Source of the DNA: Roridomyces roridus
Taxonomy: Eukaryota > Basidiomycota > Agaricomycetes > Agaricales > Mycenaceae
Reading direction: 5' to 3'
Length of the DNA: 64,000 nucleotides
NCBI GenBank assembly: GCA_029378245.1
Contig: JARKIF010000048.1
Coordinates: forward strand, 248,001 to 312,000
Shown piece after piece: positions 1 through 10,473 of this stretch. Numbering within the stretch: position 1 is the first letter of the stretch; each line of letters starts with the position of its first letter. Under the pieces are notes generated by a model that worked only from the letters and a program-made list of their open reading frames with translations, was not told the DNA's origin and did no database searches. Made by a program: the position numbers and the translations under genes.

Positions 1-579
1 ATGTACATATCCGCTCCATGGACTCAACGTGCGCTATGTCCGCTGGAGACTCGGGCCGCACGAATGAAACTCGAAATTCGCCGACCTCCTCGGGATGGGA
101 GAATTCATTTTGACGTCCACTGGGTTCTTTGTTATCTTGGTCTTTGCAGTAATATTACTCTGCTTGGGAGGATAGACTATCCTGAACAGCGGACTCTACT
201 CATCGCGAACAAGGGGTGATACGACAGTCCACGACAGTCCACGACACTGATTCCCGCGATGCGTTTTACTGCTGGTTCATCACAATCATTCGAGGGAGGA
301 ACGGAAGGATGGAAGACGGGTTTAGGCCGCTGTTGGAGGCTGGAGCTGGTTCGTGCTTCGTGCATGCTTCGTTCTGGCTCGGTTTGCTTCTGGCTGCGTG
401 TTACATACATACTCTGGTCTTAATTGTCGTACCGGCGACTGTGAATCCGAGAACCCACTCAACGCATTTTCGCAGCAGAGTGGAATGAAATCAACGAGTC
501 TAGGGGTTCTGAGTCTGCTACCTACATGCATTTCTGTCGAATTAAAGTCAAGTCAGGTAAAAGGCCGGCGCGATAAATA

Positions 580-650
580 AGTACTTAGCCGGCAACGGCG
601 TTTCACTCACTGACAGACAGTGAGTGAAACGCCGTTGCCGGCTAAGTACT
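580..650. repeat. Perfect 33-bp inverted repeat (hairpin, 5-nt loop)
   Basis: Bases 580-612 and 618-650 are exact reverse complements, separated by the loop ACAGA. The arms begin AGTACTTAGCCGGCAACGGC. A perfect 33-bp palindrome in non-coding fungal DNA is far outside chance. It could be the end of a foldback element, a recent insertion that has not had time to decay, or a hairpin transcript. No gene is attached to it. Confidence 0.9.
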
Positions 651-870
651 GCGATTGGCACGCGGGCCATGGGACCCACCGCGCGTTGAGGTCGGTGCGT
701 TCAAACTCCCTTGGTTCCTGGCTCAAGTCACAGAAAGTAAAATGCTGCATCCCCGGCGCTTGTCTGACATCGCTACTTGAAACGTACTTATGAGAATTTT
801 TTCTTTGGTGCTTGTTTTCTGGACTAACCACCCGCGGAGGCGAAGACACGGGGTGATGTGTGACAAATTT

Positions 871-1637
871 GACCTGCTTTGAAGGGCCATTGCTTGTGCA
901 TGGCAATCCGAGTCTGGGTGTTTAATCTGGGACCACAGGACACAGCAGGAGGTGAAACCACTGAGTGCAAGTTGGTGGGGTAGGTGGACGAGAAGCGGTC
1001 AACTCGGAGTAGAACTGTGAGCTGTGCAAAATGTCATGGGAGACAAACATGATATGGGTAGTCCAGAGGGACAAAGTTGAAAGGATGTGTATCACTCACC
1101 ACTGCGTGAATTCCTATGCCTGGAGTTTGAGTGCAACGAGAGGTGAGAAAATCATCGAGCCATGGCCCACGAGCCCACGGCCCGCGAGAATCTAAGAGGC
1201 AAGAGTTTGGCGCCATTCAGCGGCAAATGAACTGTGAATCTGGATGTCAAAAGCTAAGAGCGCGACTTTGTGCGGACAGTGGAAATTCATGGGGGCATGG
1301 TGGTGAGAACCAGGTGAGAAGCAAGAGGTGTCAACGGAACTGTCATCGGCTGTCAAACAGATTCAACTCGGGCCGGTTCCGTTGACATGTCGTTGACCGT
1401 CGGCAAACCATCGGTGGAGATCATAACACAACAGCTGGAGGAATGAGATCCATGCGCAGAGAGTAAGAGCAAATGACTGAGAGGCTCCCAAAAAGAGCCA
1501 AAAGATCCCTATAATTACCTTAAATAGAAATCAAACTCCCGCACGACATTGACGTCATCGAAAAAAATGGACCCCATTCTCGCGGGAAACGGGCCGATAA
1601 GACCGAGCTTAAAAATAAAATTTTAAGACTCGGAATG
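871..1637 (+). repeat. Dispersed repeat, copy A
   Basis: This stretch matches 56210-56759 in the same order and orientation. Both begin near GGGCCATTGC and share GCATGGCAATCCGAGTCTGG. Both end in a well conserved block of about 90 bases running from a GTCATCGAA motif through GGGCCGATAAGACCGAGCTT to GACTCGGAATG. The middle is strongly diverged and differs in length (767 against 550 bases). No coding frame spans it. It is an old repeat of unknown class. The conserved end directly precedes the sequence upstream of the four-module zinc protein gene. Confidence 0.7.
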
Positions 1638-2184
1638 TCACATCAGACCGTCTTTTTTCCTCCCTCATCGCACATCCGTCAAAAAGGCTTTTCAATCTGG
1701 TGCAAGTCTCTATTCAACAATCGGATTCCACGCGATTTTCGTAGATTTATGGTCTCATCTCTGTCCGCGGAAGTTTCTAGTCTACTTACATACAGATACG
1801 CCCAGACACCGACATCGGACGCACGAGTAAACGTCTTCGATTACTCATACCCGCGCGCGCAAACCAGCTTGTTACCGATCTATGAACCCTTGATTCGGAT
1901 TGGATTGGACAATGGAAACCTGCAAGGGCGATTCTCTTTCCGGACCAAGTACTGCCGTATGCTCCTGCGGTCGAACAGGCTCCAGCTAAAAGCCGCATGT
2001 CTGTCGTATCTCTTTCTGCCTCCCGTTTTCTGTCTGGATGTCTACCGAGTGTGTTCTTCTTCTCCCGCTCGACGACGACGACGACGAAGACTGACTGGCT
2101 TGCTTGCTTCCCGCAGACGTACCACCACGCCGCCGCCGCCTCCGAATCCTGGTCCTCCAGGCCAGCAGCAGCACGTCGTCCCGT

Positions 2185-5069
2185 ATGTCTTTGGAAAAGA
2201 TCACATTCTTCTTCCTCGGCTCATATCCTCTCAGCCCACCGCCGCCGCCCAACTGCCTCAAACGCAAGACACCTCCGACCGTCGAGCCCTCGCCTCCAGC
2301 TGCTCACGCCGTCCTCGCTGACGATGACGACGAGCAAGAAGACCGCAAGCCTCTCGTCTTGTCTCCAGGCACGCCTCTTCCTCCTGGTGGCGTCAGCGAG
2401 TACGCGAGCGGCCGCGTGATCTGCGAGTCGTGTGGGACGGCTGTATCGTTCCGAGACGAAGATCCGTCCGCGCCGAATGGTGGCTTTACGACGAGGCATT
2501 GGGATGCACATCGGATGGCTTGGTACGTCTTTTTTTTTTTTTCGTCTACGCTGAATGCTGAGGCATTCATTGATTACAGCGCGCACCACCACCCACATTT
2601 GCATCATCATCATCACCAAAACATCTACCCTCCTCCCCCGCCTTTCCCTCTCTCTCAGCACAACTCTTACCCGCCCCCTGCTAAACGCCGCCGCGCCAAA
2701 CGCACCGAGGAAGGACGCATAGCGTACCTACGCTCCGACCCACACGTAGCCCAATTCGAAGCATACCGCGTTCTCTGTGCTTCGTGCGACAAGTGGATTC
2801 GACTCCGTCCCAATTCGACGTATTGTAGTATTCCATGGGATGCGCATAGGAAGAGTTGTTTGGCGAGGAAAGGGTGCGTTTTCTGTTCTTCTCTTTTCTC
2901 TTGCGTTCTTATCTTGCTACGCCGGTCGCGTTTCTGACGTCGGCTGGCTCGACGGCGGCGCAAACCCCCTATTCGCTTCCATTCCATTCTGCGAATCCTG
3001 GTGAATGACGAGGACCTGTCAACGCCTGCCAGCTCCCGCTCATTTCCGCACCTGTCTGTCTCTGTCCAAAGACTACGTCTAGACTCTCTTTTTATTCCTT
3101 CCTTCCTTCCTTCACCCATCTCTTCCCTCGAGCTGACTATCAAATGCCCGCCCACAGAAATGCCCGCGCGCTCTACGGCTCGAGCTCCTCCAACCCCTCG
3201 CACCCCGGCCCCAACACCGCGCACGCCAACGCGATCTTCGAACGAACGGCTATCGAGCGGAGCATGAACGTAGCAGCGACGGCTGTATTCGCCAAGGACC
3301 CTAGTGTGCGCAAGTTTGATGCGGAGAGACTTTTGTGTGGGTTGTGCGACAAGTGCGTTATTGTCTTTTCTTTCTCTTTCTCTTCCTAAGATGAATGCTG
3401 ATATGTTGACGACTTAGATGGATTGCCCTGCCTGCTGACGACGTGGAAGGCTCTAAATCGATTGGCGTGTGGCAGCATCACCGCGAGACGTGTATGAATG
3501 CCGTCAGCGCGCTCAAGAATTTAGTGTGCGTTCCCTCTTTCTTTCTACACCCTCCATTACATTACATACACTCTCCACTCCGCTTTATCTAATAAATTCA
3601 ACGCGCTGTCGGGCTAGCTCTACGCCTTCACTTCTGCGATTCTCTTCGCCTCCACCCTTATTTCATTCCCGATCTCACCGCCATCGGTCTAACGGCTCTT
3701 TTCAGGTTGTAGGGCGGGAGCACGAATCCGAGTACGGCCAACGGGGTGACGACTGGCAGCAACATGGAGCAAGACGCGGAGGATGAGTGCAAGCCCATCA
3801 TCTCTTCGCCTCCCCGTCCATCGTCGACCTCTGTGGCTAGCGCTCCTCCTCCTCCTCCTCCTCCTCAGACGCTAGCATACCCACCACGCCTCACTCAGGG
3901 TGATCCTCCCTTTGCCCAGCCACCACTCCCGACGCACCTCCCTCTCCCGACAGCCCCCCACCTCGTACTCGACCTTTCCCCCACCAACTACGCCGCCCCA
4001 CATGAATCACGCCGACGCAATGCCGAACAGCGTGCTGCGACCTTGCGTGCCGACGTTCTGATCCGGGAGGTCGAGCCAAATAGGGTCTTTTGCACGCTGT
4101 GTACCAAGTGGGTGCAATTGAGGCAGGATTCGAGTTATTGTGCGTATCCGTGGCTGCAGCATCGGGGAAAGTGCTTGGCGAGGTAGTAAGTATCTTCCTT
4201 TCTCTCTCTCGACGCCGATGTGATTCTGACAAACTTACAGTCAACGCCGCGCGCAGAAGGCGCAGGAGATCTCGACGATCAAGGCCAAGCGTCCCGCCAA
4301 CGGGAGTCAGCACCACTCTACCTCTGGTCTCTCCCCCGAGTCGGAGGATTCGACTACCCCTGGTGCTGCTCGCAGTGGCGTCGTCGGTGCAACGTCTGTT
4401 ATCCAGCATCCACCTCGCGCGCATGCTGCTGTGCTTCCACTCGCCGCATGGCCTCCTCATCCTGCTCAGCACCATCACCGACGGCAGAAGCCCGCGACAC
4501 CACACGACGTCGACGCAGATGCTGATGGAGAGGCAGATGTCGATGCAGAGGGGGAGGTTGATGCTGACGGGGATTCGTGCATGGAGGAGCAAGGGACGGG
4601 GAGTGGGGGTGGAAATAATGCGGCGGTAATCCTACGTCGGGCGGTCCCTGCTACGTTTGCAGATCTCGATTCTGAGGCTGGACGGTGCGTTTCTTTTTCT
4701 CTTCCTCTCCTTCTCTTCCTCTCCTCTCCTCCTCCCATCTCATATCATATCATCACTTCATCCCATCTCACCTCGTCGCTCACGCTGATACTAACGCCAA
4801 CCCACAGACGCATCTTCATCCACTCCTCCATCGCCTACCTCTTCCGCACGACGTATGAGCCCGCGCACGACCGACTATCCATCTCGGCCCTCCTCGCATA
4901 CCTCAACACTGCCATGCCGACTGATAAGCATGAGGATTTTGATACCGGCGAGGTTGTGAGGGCTGCGGCGGCGTTGGCTCAGGCTGTTTCGGCGTCGACT
5001 AGGGTGGATGCGAGGAGAGATGGGAGGATGAGATTTGCGTTGGAGGGTGATATGTTGCGCGTTGTCTAA
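2185..5069 (+). CDS. Protein with four C-x2-C...W-x2-H-x3-C zinc-finger-like modules
   Basis: Seven exons splice in phase: 2185-2522, 2580-2873, 3158-3352, 3418-3523, 3713-4185, 4241-4684 and 4808-5069, giving about 703 residues. Four repeats of one module are seen: CESC...WDAHRMAC, CASCDKWIRL...WDAHRKSC, CGLCDKWIAL...WQHHRETC and CTLCTKWVQL...WLQHRGKC. Each has two cysteines, a K-W-[IV]-x-L core in the last three, and a W-x2-H-x3-C tail, which would suit one zinc ion. Modules 2-4 follow a basic or charged linker; module 1 lacks the KW core. The intron after module 1 falls exactly before its last cysteine, which confirms the model. Other parts are Pro-rich, His-rich (poly-His at about 2584-2620) and acidic Asp/Glu/Ala-rich (about 4500-4570). 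The start is uncertain: ATG 2185 gives the longest simple model, but GTATGT at 2183 is a good donor, and an upstream exon spliced to 2235 is possible. I do not recognise a named family. A nuclear DNA- or protein-binding role is only an inference. Confidence 0.75.
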
Positions 5070-6466
5070 GAGCGTAGATGGGGTGTAGTGTTTCTTGCGC
5101 CAATTGACGGACGATGGTTTCATGCGCGTACGATATCTTGACAATCCTCGAATCAAATCTACATATGTGTTGTTCACTATCGGTCATCTGCTGGTGGCGT
5201 CTTATACTTGGCTTCAAAACTGCCGGCGATGCCGTGTTCTCCGGATCAGAGTTGCCGTCAAGAATCAATCATAATTAGTGTTGATCGGAAGCCAAGGAAA
5301 GCCGTCCCGAGTGCGGCTCACCGTCCATTTTCCTACGGAATGTTGGGCATTGCCTGCAGGGCCGCCGGCGAATAATTATTTTCAGGCATGCTTGAACAAC
5401 GCTGTAACTGTGTGTGATGTACTTGAATCCCGTCACAACAGGGGGTGTATGCATGAAATTCAAATGTAACTAGGTCTAATAGCTGTGCTTACATTGCAGA
5501 CTGCGAATACACTGGGAGGCGACGAAGGTGAGACTCAAAATGTGCAGCCAGGGCCGGTTGGGAGTCACTCGATGTGCATGTATCGCTTCGCCGGTTGAAC
5601 GTGAATCGGCGCCGGCCAGACACATCGGTAGATAAGTAGGCTGCGACGGCGATTCAAATGCGGCAAGTCCTTTGAGTTGCTTGACGCTCTGCCTTTACAC
5701 CTCCCAACCGCCTACATAATTATCTTGCTGTTCTCTGAAATTCGATGGACCGGGCGGCGGCGGCGGCGGGTAAACCCAGACGTTCATCCGTCGAGGGGAG
5801 ATGTTCGGAGAGTGGCATTGCGTCAAACAATGGTATGACCTCTCCTCCTCGACCCCTCCAAATTTATTTCCTCCTAATCAGGCTCGAGCCCAAGCGACGC
5901 TCAACGCCACCCCACGCGTAACAGACCCACAGCTTCGCTCCTCTCGCAGATTCTGGTGGAATAATTTGGGAATAATCCCGATCGCGAATCGAATGTCTTG
6001 GCCGCCATGGCCGCTACAGCTCGCAGACTGAACGCTCGCTATTACCGGATTCTGCAATATAACGCGCCTCCACATGTTGAACGAGGCGGAGATCTACGTC
6101 GGAATCGGCGCTTACGAGAACTGCCTCTTAGTTCTCATCTCGCTGGAGCCGACACTGCACCATATTTTCCCGCCCTTGTCGGCCTTCTTCCTCAATGAGG
6201 ACGGAACGTCGCCTATCCAACCCGTTCGTTGATGTGGGCTGTCGGCACCGGTAGATGTACCTCGTTTGGGTACGCCTCCCCTTCTCTAGTGAATCGACCT
6301 CCAATGGACCATTGCAGCGATATTCAAGTCGGATCCCAGTAGGATGTATTCGGGACGCTCTCACCGAAAGCCAAACCACGATGGGAATCCAGACAAGTTA
6401 CAACCGGCCTCGTTTTACTCGTCGGATGACTGGAGGAGGGCGGCGATGCATCACACTTTTCGAAAG
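5070..6466. other. No supported gene
   Basis: Between the zinc-module gene and the F-box relic only short overlapping frames occur, without splice continuity or recognisable domains. A purine/GCG-rich run lies near 5755-5775. Nothing else stands out. Confidence 0.5.
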
Positions 6467-7809
6467 TCATATTACGGGTGTGTACATATGCGGACGCGCG
6501 ACGTGACAAATATGTTTCCTACTGCAAGTTTTCAGTGATGCCGTCTGGAAGGCAATTGAAATTAGCCAAATCTTCGTCCTATGAAACATGGAGTCCGTAC
6601 CTCTCCTCAATACTAACACACCACGACTCTCCAGAGAATGCAACGCCGATCGAGTCGTGTTTGACCAGTGGCGGAATTTTGAGTGGTCGGCGGCACCGCC
6701 GGCACGGCTGTGGGAAATTCGCAGCTCCACCATTCGCAAAGAGGGGACATCGGAGAGGAGAGATTGCGCTGCATCATTCAAGACGGTCAGATCGACCGTG
6801 CTCGATGTCAACCCCGTTTTGAACGAGATTGTTTCAAGTTGTGCATTTCTGGGGCAGGAGGTGAAAAACTCGAGCAAGGTTTCACTCCATCTGACAGCGA
6901 ACACCTGAAGTGAACGGAGATTGGGTGTTATACAGGATGTGAAATCCACAGCTGAAGTAGGTCCTCTTGAGTGGTGTCGTGGGCGGGAAGAGGATCAATT
7001 CACTCACGTGCAAGGACAATGAGGACTAGATGTTGGAGCGCTGGGGCGATATTCAATCCAAACTTCCAATCATCCATCCGCCGACCAGCTATTACTGTAA
7101 GCTTGGTGAGGCCAGAAAAATCGATTTGGGGGTTGATCAAATGGGAGTAGAAGGTGTGCTCGATTTGTTTAGACACAAATACAGAGGTGAGTTTGGGGCG
7201 CCAAGTCCGCGACGGCGGCCAGGACTCGTCTTTTTGTGTGGGATCAAAAGACACACGACAGCTGCAGCGACGTCAGGGAGGTTGCGTCGCACAAGAGCGA
7301 CAGAAATTCCCGGGGTGATGAGAGTCGAACCGATTGTAGATGAACGATCTGCAAAGTTGGCGAGGAAAACATGGCGGCCAGAGCGGATCGAAGGGTGCGG
7401 CCGAGTTGGCTCCAAATCAGGCGACTAGTGGCCCGATTCGGGGATGTGTCAATGATGTCTATGTGTTTCAGGGTGAGCAGTGGAAGAATGAGGGAGAGTG
7501 TCCTCCCAGACATGATCCACGAAGGACGTGGCTCCGTCACAGTCGCCTCGTCTTTGCCTCCGACCGCCAGCACGATATGTAACGATTGGACGTAAGAGGC
7601 CAGATGAGGAGATGAAGTGATTCTCTTGTAGAACCTCTGGCATGGATTGTCCCCGGTGCGGTTGGGCGTAGGAGACAAGATTTTGATGTTTTTGAAGAGG
7701 AGAATTTGGGATGGATGGACGAATGCTCGTGCTGCCAGAGAGCAGGATTTGAGAGTGGGCGTGTCCCCCGCAAGATTGCCGACAATGAGATCGATGAGCT
7801 CCTGCGGGA
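6467..7809 (-). pseudogene. F-box/LRR-type protein, probably frameshifted
   Basis: Reading the minus strand from 7809, the frame opens with VPQELIDLIVGNLAGDTPTL and continues LKSCSLAARAFVHPSQ, the usual basidiomycete F-box start. Leu-rich segments (SLTSLQL, GLTKLTVIAG) follow. F-box proteins recruit substrates to SCF ubiquitin ligases. The acceptor before VPQEL is CAG at 7812-7810; the first exon with the ATG was not found. At about 7250 the frame stops at SLQLSCVF and resumes one register away as SFDPTQKDESW, with no GT-AG intron that would repair it, so a small indel in a T-run is likely. A normal intron (about 6952-7008, GTGAGT...TTCAG) joins the last exon, which ends in SLESRGVLVLRRG and runs to the stop at 6467. 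The missing first exon and the frameshift favour a recent pseudogene, though a sequencing error at the T-run is possible. Confidence 0.7.
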
Positions 7810-7812
7810 CTG

Positions 7813-7912
7813 TATGGAAAGCCAGAGCACCACGCTCGTTTGATCACCGTCGGCTACCCAATCAGGCAGTCGGACCCAGGATACCCCGCTGGACGTATCA
7901 GTCGTGATCTTC
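7813..7912 (-). repeat. Roughly 95-bp inverted duplicate of 9600-9691
   Basis: The reverse complement of this segment matches 9600-9691 almost base for base over the last 70 positions, including the stretch GATTGGGTAGCCGACGG. It lies immediately upstream of the F-box exon, in the presumed intron or promoter, and ends right at its acceptor site. The copy at 9600 lacks the F-box exon. Confidence 0.75.
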
Positions 7913-9599
7913 GTCACGCTTGTCGTTTGCTTGGCCGCCCTGCTCGCTCGCCACAGTGTAAGTAGGTCTTTCTTTCCGACTTGAGCAGGATCAAAGGACC
8001 TCAAGATTTCTTCGAGATGATTTTCACCGCCCTCTGCACATGAAAATGAGGAGAGTTCCCATTGAACCTGTTCGACCAGGAACGACTGGTATATTTTTCC
8101 TGGCAAAATTCATACGCTGTCTTCGATTCGAGTAGGCTGAGCTCCGAGTCCCTCAAATCACAAATGTACTTATACATACACAGCAAATATACAGATGCTT
8201 CCCTGGTTCAATGTTATTCACGGCGGTTAGTCTTAGCGGCGCCGGGTTCGATTACAAAGCCGTCTTGAGGGCGTCCGTCTTTTGTTCCGAGCAACGCCAA
8301 ACACAGTTTTGCCTTCTCATTCCACAGTTGAAGTTGAGTGGCTCCGCATGTGCGTCGAATCACTCCGGACCCATTATACCATGTAGTAGCCAGCACATCA
8401 AAGGAAATCGCAAGGGTTGTGGATTGTACTATGTACTTAGCTCTACATTCAGATGCACCACCTCCACCACGGCCCTTCCGAGTGCGCTTTAGAGGGGAGA
8501 CAGAACCAAATCCGCCAAACGCACTGTGGGTAGTGTGATCGCGCTCGATGCCCCGTTCTCGGTGGAGCTGGGGCTCGCATCGGGCAAAGAGGGGTTGAGG
8601 GGGTTCCAAAGCTCGCCAAACTATGGTGGATGCTCTAAAGAAGGGATGGAGCTGTTGTAAATCAGACACTAAGCAATATTTTGAGCTGAAAGCCCCTACT
8701 TTGCTGCGGTTGCGGTGGCCAAATCCCGGCAAAATGTATGTTTGGAGCCTGACTTGCGTCTCCTCGGTCAGAGTAAAGTTGACTTGTGATCGCCACGCTG
8801 CATTGGTGGTCGGCAAGTACGTCAGGGTTGTACTTGTCGCCGACTTGACGCTCTGAAGAATACCTGGAGTACGTGAAGGAAAGTGCATACCTGGTGAGTG
8901 GCGGCTTATTTTCGTTCCTTGGCGCGTACCAGCCGTGGAGAATCCCGGCCTGTGATTTCTCGAGGGCAAAGCAACGAATCCAGCTTGGTGGGTCGGAGGC
9001 AGTCGCTCGCAACAGCACAACGCGATACGGCCCTTATCGTGGCTATAGTCTAGTCAGAGAATTTGAACCCCTGATGAAACACAAGTCAGTGAAAGAAAGT
9101 GTCGAACGAGAAATAGAAGCAACCGACGGTGACAACTCCCATCTCTTTTTAACTGATTTCCTTGTTACGAGTCTCGAGTACGGCGAGGCTGTGGGTGTAC
9201 GCATTCTGCATGGCGGAAGGCGCACTGTGGGGCGAACTTTGTACCGCAACGACCAGGCAAAGTGAGTACCGTAGGACTTCGCTCCAAGCAAGATGGAGGA
9301 AGTCAGAATGGGAGAGTGCCTGGAGATTTCCGCGACGCACCTGGCAACACTATCCAGCGGCTTCGTCAACCAATTGTCAGCGTGTTGAACGTTGACTGCG
9401 CATTGCGTTTGAAACATGTCTCAGACAGTAGACTTCAGTATGATTCGGCGGGTGGAAGTCTGGCGGAAGAAAGCCTCCACGACAGTGAGTGAAAAGCTTT
9501 GGGGAAGCGAGACGCGTGTTGAACGCGAGAGGGCCGATTCGGACGCGAGTGGGAACCCATCGTGGTGGGAGACGACAAGCCGTATATGTCATGATGGTC
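7913..9599. other. No confident gene; possible decayed coding remnants
   Basis: A minus-strand frame at 8214-9020 is open for 268 codons and another runs 9043-9417, but neither shows a domain, a consistent set of splice sites or family-like spacing. In view of the decayed genes on both sides, they may be remnants. I do not assign a function. Confidence 0.4.
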
Positions 9600-9691
9600 T
9601 GATCATCACGTCGATCCGGGTATCCCGGGTCCGACTGCCTGATTGGGTAGCCGACGGCGATCAAACGAGCGTGGTGCTCTGGCTTTCCATA
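9600..9691 (+). repeat. Inverted partner of the 7813-7912 repeat
   Basis: Direct-strand copy of the segment upstream of the F-box exon, in opposite orientation. It ends in CTTTCCATAG where the other copy reads CTTTCCATACAG. It lies about 200 bases before the FAD-oxidase relic. Confidence 0.75.
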
Positions 9692-9884
9692 GGACTGGCA
9701 TGCTCACGGCGGTCGGTGGTGGCGGTCAAAGGCAAATGAAGCACAAACATCTGCAAAGTGATGACGGATCCTGATCGCCGGCTTGGGTATGACTCATACC
9801 ATATTACCGTCCCACGGACTGGAGTACTACATAATCTCTATGTGCCGCCATAGGTATTCGCATTCTGGGTGCATTTCTTGACCA

Positions 9885-10377
9885 TTTCCGCGTTGAATGG
9901 CACCGGATTCAATGTCGCTGGAGGGCTTCACTCTGGGAGGAGGTTCGAATCCGCAAATCTCCAACAAAGTTACAAATCTCACCCGTTTCAGAATCGACAA
10001 CCTTGTGAAGGTTAATATCGTTCTCGACAATCCTCCGGGTCAGTTGGGGTTATGCTATCTGCGGTGAAATTTTCGCTGACGCTGCCGCATGCGCATACGA
10101 CCTAGTTTTTGCAGAATGTCGTAGATGCAGTATGATACATATATGCAACATTGTCAGCAACGTTGCAGCGCGGGGACTCATCCTATCTCAACCATCCGGC
10201 GTGGGCATTACGCACTGGTCGGAGCCGATGGCGCGCATGTGCTTGATTTTTATGAGGCGGAGCATTTGGAGAGGATGAGGAGGGGGTGATATAACATAAT
10301 GAAGTATGAGTTAGCATGTTTACAAGAGACTAGGAGGGTGAGGGAGGTTGATACGTCGAGGGGGTGGAAGGTCTGAG
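9885..10377 (+). pseudogene. Relic of an FAD-linked (BBE-type) oxidase
   Basis: The segment is a truncated relative of the intact oxidase at 45786-47669. Translated fragments include NGTGFNV, GFTLGGG, RIDNLVKVNIVL, and near the end AHVLDFY and EHLERMRR. The reading frame is broken by stops and large deletions, so no functional enzyme can result. The piece before RIDNLV keeps the 3' end of an intron (CCCGTTTCAG) found at the same place in the intact gene, so this is a DNA-level duplicate, not a processed copy. After EHLERMRR there is a 48-base GTGATA...GACTAG insertion, intron-like, that the intact gene lacks. The final codons match the end of the intact gene (GGWKV becomes GWKV). Confidence 0.8.
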
Positions 10378-10473
10378 TGGAGGGGGTAGGTTGTGTGGGA
10401 CACACGAACTCGAAACAATCCTCATGATGGACGGATAGCCAGATGGATGGTATTTGTTTCAATGAACACCAAT

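Noticed and set aside
2221..2661. Minus-strand frames over the zinc-module gene
   Set aside because: Antisense shadows of the His-rich, Pro-rich and acidic low-complexity parts of the plus-strand gene.
8214..9020. 268-codon minus-strand frame
   Set aside because: No domain, no splice-consistent neighbours and biased composition; kept only as a note in a gene-free region.
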